Shown here piece by piece: positions 7,844-17,045 of a DNA stretch of 64,000 bases (its first letter is position 1; each line of letters begins with the position of its first letter). The notes under the pieces were generated by a model. The model saw nothing but the letters and a program-made list of their open reading frames with translations. It was not told the DNA's origin and ran no database searches. The translations under genes were made by a program, and so were the position numbers. Source of the DNA: Citrobacter sp. RHB25-C09 (lineage in GTDB: Bacteria > Pseudomonadota > Gammaproteobacteria > Enterobacterales > Enterobacteriaceae); NCBI RefSeq assembly GCF_013836145.1, contig NZ_CP057483.1:124001-188000 (forward strand), in the 5' to 3' direction.

Positions 7844-9031
7844 TTACGCCGCATCACCGTGCGCCAGCGGCGCCAGTGCCGCAGGCAGTTTACTCAACTC
7901 CTGCACCAGCGAATCTTTGCTGATTTCGCCTATCGTTCTCGCGCCGGTTAACGTCATTGCCACTTTCATCTCTTTCTCGATCAGATTCAGCAGGTTTGCC
8001 ACCCCAGCCTGTCCTGCCGTGGCCAGCGCGTAAAGATAAGCACGACCCAGCAGTACGCTGTCCGCACCAAGAGCAATCATACGCACCACGTCCAGCCCAT
8101 TTCGAATGCCACTGTCCGCCAGAATGGCGATATCCCCTTTTACCGCATCCGCAATGGCGGGCAGGGCGCGCGCGGAAGAGAGCACACCGTCGAGCTGGCG
8201 GCCGCCGTGGTTGGAAACCACAATCCCATCGGCGCCAAAGCGGACCGCGTCCCGGGCGTCCTCCGGATCGAGGATCCCTTTGATCACCATCGGGCCATCC
8301 CAGAATTCACGGATCCACTCAAGGTCTTTCCACGAGATTGAGGGATCGAAGTTATTCGCCAGCCAGCCGATGTAATCTTCCAGGCCGGTGGGTTTACCGA
8401 GGTAAGTGGAGATATTGCCTAAATCATGTGGGCGGCCATTAAGGCCAACATCCCACGCCCACTGCGGATGGGTGACCGCCTGCCAGTAACGGCGCAGTGC
8501 GGCATTCGGCCCGCTCATCCCTGAGTGCGCATCGCGGTAGCGTGCGCCGGGTGTCGGCATATCGACAGTAAAAACCAGCGTGGAGCAACCCGCTGCTTTT
8601 GCGCGCTCCAGTGCGTTACGCATAAACCCGCGGTCGCGCAGAACGTACAACTGGAACCACATCGGGCGAGTAAGGGTCGGCGCGACTTCTTCAATCGGGC
8701 AGACGGAAACGGTAGAGAGCGTGAACGGGATCCCTTTCGCATCGGCAGCGGCGGCAGCCTGCACTTCACCGCGACGGGCGTACATGCCGCACAGACCAAC
8801 CGGCGCCAGCGCGACAGGCATTGACAGCTTTTCCTTGAACAACGTGGTTTCCAGGCTTAAGTCAGACATGTTTTTCAGAACGCGCTGACGCAGCGCCACT
8901 TCCGACAAATCCTCCACGTTGCGGCGCAGGGTGTACTCTGCATACGCCCCGCCGTCGATGTAGTGGAACAGGAACGGCGGCAGAATGCGCTGCGCTGCGG
9001 CGCGGTAATCGCTGGCTGCTGAAATAATCAT
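7844..9031 (-). CDS. lldD: L-lactate dehydrogenase (FMN, quinone-linked)
   Basis: Membrane-associated flavoenzyme that oxidises L-lactate to pyruvate and passes electrons to the respiratory chain during aerobic growth on lactate. It has 395 residues (the E. coli enzyme has 396). The TIM-barrel FMN-binding fold is clear: PVALAPVGLCGMYARRGE, the active-site VVSNHGGRQLDGV with the catalytic His-Gly-Gly-Arg, and ILADSGIRNGLDVVRMIALG for phosphate binding. Its ATG overlaps the lldR stop (ATGA), so translation is coupled. It is last in lldPRD. Confidence 0.97.
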   Translation of the reverse strand: MIISAASDYRAAAQRILPPFLFHYIDGGAYAEYTLRRNVEDLSEVALRQRVLKNMSDLSLETTLFKEKLSMPVALAPVGLCGMYARRGEVQAAAAADAKGIPFTLSTVSVCPIEEVAPTLTRPMWFQLYVLRDRGFMRNALERAKAAGCSTLVFTVDMPTPGARYRDAHSGMSGPNAALRRYWQAVTHPQWAWDVGLNGRPHDLGNISTYLGKPTGLEDYIGWLANNFDPSISWKDLEWIREFWDGPMVIKGILDPEDARDAVRFGADGIVVSNHGGRQLDGVLSSARALPAIADAVKGDIAILADSGIRNGLDVVRMIALGADSVLLGRAYLYALATAGQAGVANLLNLIEKEMKVAMTLTGARTIGEISKDSLVQELSKLPAALAPLAHGDAA

Positions 9032-9804
9032 CTGTTGTTCTCCCTGGAATGTTCGTTGTGGTCACCGGGCAGGCGGGTAATCCGCGCCTGGCGGGCCTGG
9101 TCTTCATCAAATTGCTTTATGGTGGTATGGACGAAGCGGAGGTGCGCCATCATTGCTGTACGCGCACTGTCGGCATCACCGGACAGAATGGCATCCATTA
9201 CCGCCTGGTGTTGCTCCGTCAGCCTGGCAAAGACCGGTGGGACAAGGTACATACGCTGACGGCTTTGTTTCACCGAGGAATGCAGCACATCGAAAAATCC
9301 GCGCATGGTCTGCAACAGCACCACGTTATGTGAGGCTTCAGCAATGGCCAGATGGAAACGCACGTCGGCCTGGGAGGCGATATCCGGATCTTCACTGAGC
9401 GTGGCGTCAAAGCAGAGCTTAATTTTCTCTTTGTCGGCTGGCGTGGCGCGCATAGCGGCGTGCCACGCTGTACTGCCTTCGATGGCGTGGCGGGCTTCGA
9501 GTATGTCAAAGCTATAGTCCGGGTCGTTGGCCATCAACGCTTTCAGCGGCTGAACAATGTTTTGTTCAGACCACTCTTCATGCTGCCAGCGAACAAACGT
9601 GCCGCCGCCGCGACGGCTGAGCAGTACACCTTCGCTCACCAGTTTTGCCAGTGCCTCGCGCAAAGAGTTGCGCGAAACGCCAAGCTGTAAGGCTAGCTGG
9701 CGCTCGGCGGGCAACTTCATACCCGCCTCGAGCCGCTGTTCTTCTATCAGTGCCCGTACACGAGAAGCAATCTCGTCTGACAGGCGTTTGGGCATTACAA
9801 TCAC
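9028..9804 (-). CDS. lldR: LldR, L-lactate-responsive GntR-family regulator
   Basis: Dual regulator of lldPRD: it represses without L-lactate and is released, or activates, with it. 258 residues, as in E. coli. The N-terminal GntR winged helix (about 5-75) contains KLPAERQLALQLGVSRNSLREALAKL (read in parts), followed by an all-helical FCD effector domain (about 95-235). The start is a GTG whose last two bases begin the TGA stop of lldP (GTGA), so the genes are coupled. Two sequences resembling its operators lie upstream of lldP. Confidence 0.96.
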   Translation of the reverse strand: MIVMPKRLSDEIASRVRALIEEQRLEAGMKLPAERQLALQLGVSRNSLREALAKLVSEGVLLSRRGGGTFVRWQHEEWSEQNIVQPLKALMANDPDYSFDILEARHAIEGSTAWHAAMRATPADKEKIKLCFDATLSEDPDIASQADVRFHLAIAEASHNVVLLQTMRGFFDVLHSSVKQSRQRMYLVPPVFARLTEQHQAVMDAILSGDADSARTAMMAHLRFVHTTIKQFDEDQARQARITRLPGDHNEHSRENNR

Positions 9805-11456
9805 GGGATCATCCAGGTTAAGACATACGCCTGAAGCGTGGTGATCACGCCTACCATGCAGGTAAATATCAGGCTGTGTTTGACAGTGAAACGGAACAGA
9901 TCCGACTCTTTACCGACCAGCCCCACCGCCGCACAGGCGATAGCAATGGACTGCGGAGAAATCATTTTGCCGGTGACCCCACCGGTGGTGTTCGCTGCGA
10001 CCATCAGCACATCGGAGACGCCGATTTGCTGGGCAGCGGTGGCCTGAAGCGCGGCAAACAACGCGTTCGACGAAGTATCCGAACCGGTAAGAAACACGCC
10101 CAACCAGCCGAGGAACGGCGAGAAGAAAGTAAACGCGCTACCGGTGTGCGCCAGCGCTAAGGCCAGCGTAGAGGAGAGGCCGGAATAGTTAGAGATAAAC
10201 GCGAACGCCAGCACCATCCCAATGGAGTAAATGGGCAACGCCAGTTCTTTCAGGGTACTGCCAAAGGTCTGAATAGCTGCGGAAGGCTTCATCTTCAGCC
10301 AGACGATGGACAGCAGCGCGGCAAACAGAATGGCGGTGCCGGTGGCCGAGAACCAGTCAAATTTATACACGGCAGCGTAGGCGGTCGCTTCGTTGACCAC
10401 CGGCGGCATACGGGCAATCAGTTTGTCGAGGTACGGCACCGGGATGTTAATCACCCAGTCGTACATCACGCCGCCGGGGGCGAACAGCGCTTTGAACGGC
10501 GGCACGCTCCACAAGGTCACCGTGGCGGTCAGAAACAGGAATGGTGACCAGGCGCGGACAACCTGCCCGGCGGTGTAGCCGGTGCGCGCCAGAGTTTGAT
10601 CGACCTGCGATGCCCCCATATCGCCAAAGCGGAAGATGCGCACTGGCTGCCAGCGTTTCAGGAACAATGTCAGGCAGACCAGCGACACCAGCGAGGAGAT
10701 AATGTCCGGCAGTTCCGGGCCGATAAAGTTCGAACTCAGGTACTGGGCGATCGCAAACGATCCGCCCGCGACCATCACCGCAGGCCATGTTTCCTTAATG
10801 CCGCGCCAGCCGTCCATGATTGCCATAATCCAGAACAGCACGATAATCGTCAGGAACGGCAACTGACGGCCGACCATCTGACCAATCTCAAAACTGTCCA
10901 GTCCGGTCACCTGTCCGGCGACCAGAATCGGGATCCCCATGGCGCCAAACGCTACCGGGGCAGTGTTCACTATCAGGCAAAGTCCGGCAGCATACAGCGG
11001 GTTAAAGCCCAGCCCTACCAGCAGCGCGGCGGTAATCGCCACAGGCGCGCCGAACCCGGCCGCTCCCTCAAGGAAAGCGCCAAACGAGAAGCCGACTATC
11101 AACATTTGCAAACGCTGGTCAGGGGTAATGGACAATATCGACGAGCGGATAATGTCGAACTGACCAGTCTTCACCGAGATTTTGTAAACAAACACAGCGG
11201 CAATAATGATCCAGGCAATCGGCCAAAGACCATAGAAGAAACCATACACCACCGAAGCCAGCGCGCGATCGACTGGCATTTTGTAAAACAGCAGCGCTAC
11301 GGCGAGCGCGATAGCTACGGTCCATGAAGCGGCAACATAGCCTTTCAGCTTGAGCTTAATCAGCGCGAAGAAGAAAAACAGAATCGGGAGCGATGCGATC
11401 AGACTGGAAAGCCAGATATTCCCGGCTGGATCGTAGTTTTGTTGCCAGAGATTCAT
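9801..11456 (-). CDS. lldP: L-lactate permease
   Basis: Inner-membrane lactate:H+ symporter of the LctP family; it also carries glycolate and D-lactate in E. coli. I chose the ATG at 11456 (MNLWQQNYDPAGN), giving 551 residues as in E. coli and a good AGGAGA ribosome binding site; a longer reading to 11483 would add nine residues that are not conserved. Many hydrophobic segments span the protein, and GAFLEGAAGFGAPVAITAALL and TGSDTSSNALFAALQ are family hallmarks. It is the first gene of lldPRD. Confidence 0.96.
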   Translation of the reverse strand: MNLWQQNYDPAGNIWLSSLIASLPILFFFFALIKLKLKGYVAASWTVAIALAVALLFYKMPVDRALASVVYGFFYGLWPIAWIIIAAVFVYKISVKTGQFDIIRSSILSITPDQRLQMLIVGFSFGAFLEGAAGFGAPVAITAALLVGLGFNPLYAAGLCLIVNTAPVAFGAMGIPILVAGQVTGLDSFEIGQMVGRQLPFLTIIVLFWIMAIMDGWRGIKETWPAVMVAGGSFAIAQYLSSNFIGPELPDIISSLVSLVCLTLFLKRWQPVRIFRFGDMGASQVDQTLARTGYTAGQVVRAWSPFLFLTATVTLWSVPPFKALFAPGGVMYDWVINIPVPYLDKLIARMPPVVNEATAYAAVYKFDWFSATGTAILFAALLSIVWLKMKPSAAIQTFGSTLKELALPIYSIGMVLAFAFISNYSGLSSTLALALAHTGSAFTFFSPFLGWLGVFLTGSDTSSNALFAALQATAAQQIGVSDVLMVAANTTGGVTGKMISPQSIAIACAAVGLVGKESDLFRFTVKHSLIFTCMVGVITTLQAYVLTWMIP

Positions 11457-11529
11457 TGCAGGTCTCCTGAGGACCACGCGCATAATGTCATGAGTCTGTG
11501 CTCATCTCGATGTCACATTATGTGTAAAA

Positions 11530-11543
11530 GTGGTCCTGCCAAT
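11530..11543. promoter_or_regulatory. LldR operator-like site, promoter-proximal
   Basis: GTGGTCCTGCCAAT fits the FadR/PdhR/LldR-type half-site pattern (TTGGT-N3-ACCAA). It lies about 75 bp upstream of the lldP start, in the position of E. coli O2, which is placed around the transcription start. Confidence 0.6.
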
Positions 11544-11654
11544 ATTGTTGTGTAGGGATAATGACAACAAATAGTTAACTTAATGTTATGTATTGGCAAC
11601 GGTAGTGTAGTGGAAAATTAATAAAGTGTGAACCAATGGTCGTAACAGGGTGGG

Positions 11655-11669
11655 ATTGGTAGGGCCAAT
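11655..11669. promoter_or_regulatory. LldR operator-like site, distal
   Basis: ATTGGTAGGGCCAAT is a good inverted repeat. It is about 125 bp from the proximal site, close to the known spacing between O1 and O2 in E. coli lldPRD, which supports DNA looping by LldR. Confidence 0.65.
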
Positions 11670-11691
11670 TGGTGGGTGAATTAAGAATGAG

Positions 11692-11721
11692 AAAGGCAAT
11701 GGCTGTGACACCATTGCCTTT
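11692..11721. terminator. Terminator after sadA
   Basis: AAAGGCAATGG (11692-11702) and CCATTGCCTTT (11711-11721) form an 11-bp perfect stem with an 8-nt loop, 24 bp after the sadA stop on the minus strand. Runs of A and T flank both sides, so it may work in both directions. Confidence 0.75.
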
Positions 11722-11745
11722 TGAGATGCTGTTGGCGTTAGCTAA

Positions 11746-14700
11746 TTACCACTGGAAACCCGCGCCGATCGCAGCAGAGTAATCTCCCTGGCTGTTGCTG
11801 GTGCCCTGCAGTTTATAAACCCAACCGCCGCTTTCGCTTACGACAGAGACGCCCAGTGCAATTGCCGTTTCACCATTGAAGGTACCGCCTGCAATAGAGG
11901 TCATGCTGGCACCCGGCGCATAAGCCTGAGGAAGACCCGCCATCGCCATTGCAGAAGCAATACCGCCGCTCATCTTGTCTTCAACGCCCTGGATCTTACT
12001 GCTCATCTCGCCCATTTTCTGGTCGGTGTAGTAGTTGGCTTCTTCGACGCTCTGCTTCAACTGAGCATAGTTTACGGCATCAGTATCATTGACCGCCGCA
12101 GAGACATTGCTGATTCGCGTGGTTCCACCGCTTCCGTCACCCAGGCTGATAGCACTATAGTTCACAGAGCCATCGGTATTGGTTTCGTAACGCACGGAAC
12201 CCTCCTCAGACGCTTTCAACTGCGCGACGTTAACCGCGTCGGTGTTATTTACGCCTGCAGCAACGTTGGTAATACGGCGTTGCTGAGTGGACGAACCCAC
12301 GGAAACCGTATTTGCCTCATCCGCAATGGAGCCCGCGCCTAAAGCGACGCTATTATTCGCTGTTGCCATAGACGACGGACCCACGGCTACGCTTTCATCA
12401 CCTGTCGCGATGGCGACATCGCCGGTCGTATTCACGGCCAGATAGTCTGAACCTCCTGATACGGTGATATCACCCATGTTGTTTTCAAGGGTGGTCACTC
12501 TGGTATTGAGATTCGTGTACTGATTTGTCAGAGTCGTGATGTTGGCGGTGTTTTCCGTTACTTTGCTGTCAGTCACTTTCAGTTGAGCCACGTTTACCGC
12601 ATCAGTATCCGCAGAGCCCGCGGCCACGTTGGTAATCTGTCGCTGACCATTCGCATTGCCAACCGATACTTCACCGATGGACGTTTGTGGCGCTGTTAGG
12701 TTGTACGCAATATAACTGCTCTGTGCGCCAACGCCGGTCTGTGAATAACTGCCGAGCGCAATGCTGTCAGCATGGTTCGCCACCGCGTTAGTCCCAAACG
12801 CTATGCCGTTGTTTGCGGTTTGTTCTACGGTCGCGCCATAACCGATACCAATACCTTCGTCACCATTTACGACGGTTTTCGCACCCACGGCAATAGCGTT
12901 GGTGCCAACGGCCAGTGAGTCTTCCTCTTCAGAATTAGCATGGAAGTACTTGGTTGGCGTGGTGGACACGGAAGCAACGGCGTTCTGCAACTGACGCACC
13001 GTAACCGCATCCTGTGACTCTGTACCGTCTGCAACGTTGGTGATCTGGCGATAGCTTTCGCCGTCAGTACCCAGTGACAAAGCACCCAGCAAGGTTCTGT
13101 CCGTAGTGTCATAGCCAATGGTGACACCATCTTCACTTACGCTTGTGGCTTGCTTACCCGTGGCAATAACGCGGTTAGATGTTGAACCACTGCCTAATGC
13201 AATGCCAGTATCGACACTGCTGATACTGTTTTGACCCATTGCCAGGCTACCCGCACCGGAGGCAACAGCATTATAGCCGACAGCAGTTGCACCCAGACCA
13301 GACGCGTGTGCGTCGTTTTCCGCTAATCCCTCGTCATTGGTACGAACATATTTCACACCGGTACCATTGTTGGTGATATAGGTTTCGCTGGTATCACCCG
13401 CAATGTTGGTGATGGCTTCATTGGTTTGTTCGATTAACAGGTTGGTTTCATACAGCTGTGCGCCATTCACCGCATCAGTGCTTTCTGCCGCGAGTTCACC
13501 TGCCGCAACGTTAGTGATCTTGCTGGCGGTATCGGAACCGTGAGCCGCGCTGTAGGCGTTGAGTGTCTCATCCCATTGCAGCGAATTCTCGCTGAGAGTG
13601 GTAATGGTTGTACCCATATCAGTGATCGAGGTGTTGATGTCGGTCACCGAGGTGTTCAGCGTGGCAATGTCCGTGGTGTTTTGTGCAACGTCCTGATTGG
13701 TAGCAAAAAGTTGTGCGCCATTGACTGCATCACTGCTTTCCGCAGAGAGTTCACCCGCCGCAACGTTGGTGATCTTGCTGGCGGTGTCGGTGCCGTGTGC
13801 CGCGCTGTAAGCGTTGGCGGTGCTGTCCCATAACAACGCGTCATTGGTGAGCGTGGTAATGGAGGTGCCCATATCAGTGATCGAGGTGTTGATATCGGTC
13901 ACCGAGGTGTTCAGCGTGGCGATATCCGTCGTGTTTTGCGTGACGTTCTGATTAGTTTCAAACAGTTGAGCACCGTTAACTGCGTCGGTGCTTTCGGCTG
14001 ACAGCGTACCCGCCGCAACGTTGGTGATCTTGCTGCTGGTATCGTTGCCGTGAGCCGCGCTGTACGCGTTGAGTGTCTCATCCCACTGTAATGCGTTTTC
14101 ATTCAGATTGGTAATTGAAGTACCCATATCAGTGATCGATGTGTTGATGTCGGTCACCGAGGTGTTCAGCGTGGCGATATCCGTCGTGTTTTGTGCAACG
14201 TCCTGATTGGTAGCAAAAAGTTGAGCACCGTTAACTGCATCGGTGCTTTCGGCAGACAGCGTACCCGCCGCAACGTTGGTGATCTTGCTGGCGGTGTCGG
14301 TGCCGTGAGCCGCGCTGTAAGCGTTGGCGGTGCTGTCCCATAACAACGCGTCATTGGTGAGCGTGGTAATGGAGGTGCCCATATCAGTGATCGAGGTGTT
14401 GATATCGGTCACCGAGGTGTTCAGCGTGGCGATATCCGTCGTGTTTTGCGTGACGTTCTGATTAGTTTCAAACAGTTGAGCTCCGTTAACTGCATCGGTG
14501 CTTTCGGCTGACAGCGCCCCCGCCGTAACGTTGGTGATCTTGCTGGTGGTATCGGTGCCGTGTGCCGCGCTGTAAGCATTGAGTGTCTCATCCCACTGCA
14601 ATGCGTTTTCATTCAGATTGATAATTGATGTACCCATATTGGTGATCGAGGTGTTGATGTCGGTCACCGAGGTGTTCAGTGTGGCGATTTCCGTGGTGTT

Positions 14701-16032
14701 CTGCGCGACGTCCTGCTTGGTATCAAACAGTTGAGCACCGTTAACTGCATCAGTACTGTCTGCGGACAATTTCCCACCCGTCACGTTAGTAATCTTGCTG
14801 GTGGTTTCAGTACCGTGTGCTGCGCTGTATGCGCTGCTCGTCTCGTTCCAAAGCAGAGCATCGCTGGCAACCGCTGTATAAGATTTGTCCAGTGCGATAA
14901 GTGCATCACCGACGTTGTTATAGGTGCCATCACTTAATACATATTCAGGTGCATTAACCGAGCCGTTTACGTTGACTGATGCGCCGCCGCCCAGACGGGT
15001 AGCAACAGATGAACTCAACTTATAGAGTTGCGAACCATTGACCGCATCGGTACTGCTGGAAGAAATAACCCCATCATCGACATAGGTTACCCTGCGTTGC
15101 ATCGTGGCATTACCGACCGCAATCGTATTATCTTCTGTTGCGTTGGAACCATCGCCGAGTGCGACAGAGTTAAGCGCTGTGACTTTTGCATCATTGCCAA
15201 GAGCGATACTTTTATCACCACTCGCTTTTGCACCCTCACCAATGGCGATCGCATTAATTGCATCGGCATTCGCATTATTACCCAAGGCGATTGCATCTTC
15301 TTTGTTGGCTTTTGCGGCGTTACCCAGGGCAATAGTATTGCTCCCGCTTGCGTTTGCCGTATTACCGATGGCAACAGAATTGATCCCGCTGGCAGTACTG
15401 TCGCCGATTGCGATCCCATCAGTACCTGTTGCAGTTGCTGTGTTACCTATGGCGACTGAATCAGTTGCTACTGCATCTGAGGAGTGGCCCAGAGAAACGG
15501 CATTGTTTCTTGTTGATTTCGCGCCATTACCCAAAGCAACGGAATCGCTGCCAATAGCGTTTGCCCGTACGCCCATCGCCATTGAATAACTTCCTGTTGC
15601 GCTAGAAGACGCTCCCATGGCAATACTTCTGTCCCCTGAAGAGTTAGCCTTAACGCCAAGCGCGAGTGAAGCGTCGCCGTCGGATTTACTGTAGGACCCA
15701 ATGGCAGTACTCCAGAGACCCATAGCAGAGGAGTAATAACCCAGGGCTGCACTGGCACCATCGGCGTTAGTATAAGTATTGGCCGTCACGCCCGTACCAA
15801 TTGCAATCCAGCCATTTCCTGCTGAAACGCCATCTTCCGTAACGCCTGTGCCCGTATCGTTACCAGCACCAGCCAGAGCATTGCCAGATGTAGCCATAGC
15901 ACTCAAACCCAGCAGAGCGATGGCGGCCAGTTTTCTCCCACCGGTTTTTTTACCTCGGCTTTTTGCCGTTTCGCCGGCGACTTTGTAAGTATTGGTCGTT
16001 GTATCCCAAATGACTTTAAATATTCTGTTCAA
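11746..16032 (-). CDS. sadA: SadA-like trimeric autotransporter adhesin (YadA family)
   Basis: Large surface adhesin of 1428 residues (type Vc secretion). The N-terminus (MNRIFKVIWDTTTNTYKVAGE) is an extended signal peptide region, followed by a hydrophobic core ending GNALAGAG. Residues about 60-330 are a YadA-type head with many repeats such as SVAIGN and AIALGN. About eleven neck motifs of the form DAVNGAQL or DAVNVAQL follow, joined by coiled coils (NTTDIATLNTSVTDINTSI). A second head segment lies at about 930-1180. The last 80 or so residues (SKIQGVEDKMSGGIASAMA ... YSAAIGAGFQW) are the membrane anchor barrel, ending in aromatic Trp. The gene sits beside lldP with a lipoprotein gene directly upstream, exactly as sadBA in Salmonella; related proteins in E. 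coli are UpaG and EhaG. Salmonella SadA promotes aggregation and biofilm; the same role here is inferred. Confidence 0.92.
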   Translation of the reverse strand: MNRIFKVIWDTTTNTYKVAGETAKSRGKKTGGRKLAAIALLGLSAMATSGNALAGAGNDTGTGVTEDGVSAGNGWIAIGTGVTANTYTNADGASAALGYYSSAMGLWSTAIGSYSKSDGDASLALGVKANSSGDRSIAMGASSSATGSYSMAMGVRANAIGSDSVALGNGAKSTRNNAVSLGHSSDAVATDSVAIGNTATATGTDGIAIGDSTASGINSVAIGNTANASGSNTIALGNAAKANKEDAIALGNNANADAINAIAIGEGAKASGDKSIALGNDAKVTALNSVALGDGSNATEDNTIAVGNATMQRRVTYVDDGVISSSSTDAVNGSQLYKLSSSVATRLGGGASVNVNGSVNAPEYVLSDGTYNNVGDALIALDKSYTAVASDALLWNETSSAYSAAHGTETTSKITNVTGGKLSADSTDAVNGAQLFDTKQDVAQNTTEIATLNTSVTDINTSITNMGTSIINLNENALQWDETLNAYSAAHGTDTTSKITNVTAGALSAESTDAVNGAQLFETNQNVTQNTTDIATLNTSVTDINTSITDMGTSITTLTNDALLWDSTANAYSAAHGTDTASKITNVAAGTLSAESTDAVNGAQLFATNQDVAQNTTDIATLNTSVTDINTSITDMGTSITNLNENALQWDETLNAYSAAHGNDTSSKITNVAAGTLSAESTDAVNGAQLFETNQNVTQNTTDIATLNTSVTDINTSITDMGTSITTLTNDALLWDSTANAYSAAHGTDTASKITNVAAGELSAESSDAVNGAQLFATNQDVAQNTTDIATLNTSVTDINTSITDMGTTITTLSENSLQWDETLNAYSAAHGSDTASKITNVAAGELAAESTDAVNGAQLYETNLLIEQTNEAITNIAGDTSETYITNNGTGVKYVRTNDEGLAENDAHASGLGATAVGYNAVASGAGSLAMGQNSISSVDTGIALGSGSTSNRVIATGKQATSVSEDGVTIGYDTTDRTLLGALSLGTDGESYRQITNVADGTESQDAVTVRQLQNAVASVSTTPTKYFHANSEEEDSLAVGTNAIAVGAKTVVNGDEGIGIGYGATVEQTANNGIAFGTNAVANHADSIALGSYSQTGVGAQSSYIAYNLTAPQTSIGEVSVGNANGQRQITNVAAGSADTDAVNVAQLKVTDSKVTENTANITTLTNQYTNLNTRVTTLENNMGDITVSGGSDYLAVNTTGDVAIATGDESVAVGPSSMATANNSVALGAGSIADEANTVSVGSSTQQRRITNVAAGVNNTDAVNVAQLKASEEGSVRYETNTDGSVNYSAISLGDGSGGTTRISNVSAAVNDTDAVNYAQLKQSVEEANYYTDQKMGEMSSKIQGVEDKMSGGIASAMAMAGLPQAYAPGASMTSIAGGTFNGETAIALGVSVVSESGGWVYKLQGTSNSQGDYSAAIGAGFQW
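13440..14835 (-). repeat. 255-bp tandem repeats in the sadA stalk, two alternating forms
   Basis: A shared segment (encoding SVTDINTSIT) begins at 13631, 13886, 14141, 14396 and 14651, exactly 255 bp apart (85 codons). Neighbouring units alternate between two versions: one encodes FETNQNVTQ, the other FATNQDVAQ, with matching alternation of WDETLNAYS and WDSTANAYS. Units 510 bp apart are therefore more alike than adjacent ones, the sign of duplication of a two-unit block. The frame is kept throughout. It covers about residues 400-865. Confidence 0.9.
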
Positions 16033-16044
16033 AATTAAACATCC

Positions 16045-16710
16045 TTATTTTTTTAGGTTCGCGCTGTTGCTTTGTTTATTGGGTTTCACTGCCGTTTTTT
16101 CTAATGGCATACTGCCAAAAATGACATTGTCCATTATTGTGCTCATCTTGAGATATTTAAGATGATTTGGTGATACACCCTTTAAGGTGAGATCAATATT
16201 CTTCCATTGACCAGGGATAAGCTCAAAGTTGGATTTCATTGGGGTGCTATATAACATTTGTTGCCAACGCGTTAATTCTTTTTTATCCTGGGGTCTTTCT
16301 TTTCCCCATGTCATCTGAAAACCTACACCGGAGATGGGCGTGCTTAATAAATTCACCAATGCTATATGTATTACGCTACCGTCATTAACGGGCGCTATTG
16401 ATAGCACCTCACCTGCCAACGCTACGGATCCATTATTCAGAATAAAATAGCGCGTTTTAGTTGGGTCAAACTCAGTATAATTGAGCGCTTGTTGACGTTG
16501 ATCTAATGTGTTGACCGCACTGACAAGTGCCTGAGTACTTCGAGTCAGGCCGGCCTGTTGTTTTTCAAGCTGAACAATTTGTTGCTGGATTTTTTCTTGT
16601 TGCTGCTTTAATTCATTGTTTGCAGAATTATCTTTAAGCTGGTCGCATCCTGTTATCATCAGTGAAAATAATGGGACCAGAAAATATGCTAATTTTTTAT
16701 TAATGGACAT
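16045..16710 (-). CDS. sadB: SadB-like lipoprotein, adhesin export partner
   Basis: A 221-residue lipoprotein: lipobox LMITGC with Cys22, then a coiled-coil region rich in Q, K and L (about 30-80; LKQQQEKIQQQIVQLEKQQ), and a C-terminal beta-rich domain. It ends 12 bp before sadA on the same strand, so the two should be cotranscribed. In Salmonella SadB is a trimeric inner-membrane lipoprotein needed to bring SadA to the surface; the size, lipobox, coiled coil and position here all agree with that. Residue 2 after the Cys is Asp (CDQ), the classic inner-membrane retention signal. Confidence 0.9.
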   Translation of the reverse strand: MSINKKLAYFLVPLFSLMITGCDQLKDNSANNELKQQQEKIQQQIVQLEKQQAGLTRSTQALVSAVNTLDQRQQALNYTEFDPTKTRYFILNNGSVALAGEVLSIAPVNDGSVIHIALVNLLSTPISGVGFQMTWGKERPQDKKELTRWQQMLYSTPMKSNFELIPGQWKNIDLTLKGVSPNHLKYLKMSTIMDNVIFGSMPLEKTAVKPNKQSNSANLKK

Positions 16711-16980
16711 GAGACATTTCCTTGTGTTATGCCGCGAGAATCATTCCTTTTCTTTTTTTGTTTCTTTTCGAGCGAGTGTCTAATAATAGTTTCAGTTATT
16801 CATTTCATTAATTGCTAAAGGAATATGTATTATTGAAATTAATGGAAAATGAAATAAATAATAACAGTACTATATAAGCTTGAGTAATTAAGAAATACTG
16901 AATTTTGAATTAAGTTGTTAACTGTGAGTGCTGGATATATGGCTGTCAGATTCGAAGGTAGAGATGCTTTAATAAGAAGC
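16711..16980 (-). promoter_or_regulatory. AT-rich region upstream of sadBA
   Basis: A strongly AT-rich 270-bp gap between sadB and the yibL terminator. It must hold the sadBA promoter. I see poly-A/T stretches typical of H-NS-silenced promoters but cannot single out -35 and -10 boxes. No coding potential was seen. Confidence 0.45.
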
Positions 16981-17022
16981 ATAAAAAAGAGATTTGCCGC
17001 GCATTTATCGGGCAAATCTCTT
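16981..17022 (-). terminator. yibL terminator
   Basis: AAGAGATTTGCC (16987-16998) pairs fully with GGCAAATCTCTT (17011-17022) over a 12-nt loop. On the minus strand a run of six Ts follows, 24 bp beyond the yibL stop. Confidence 0.85.
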
Positions 17023-17045
17023 AAAAGGTGCAGACGTCTTTTGTG

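Noticed and set aside
13440..14835. Could the regular repeats be a CRISPR array?
   Set aside because: The unit is 255 bp, coding and in frame within the adhesin gene; there are no unique spacers between short repeats.
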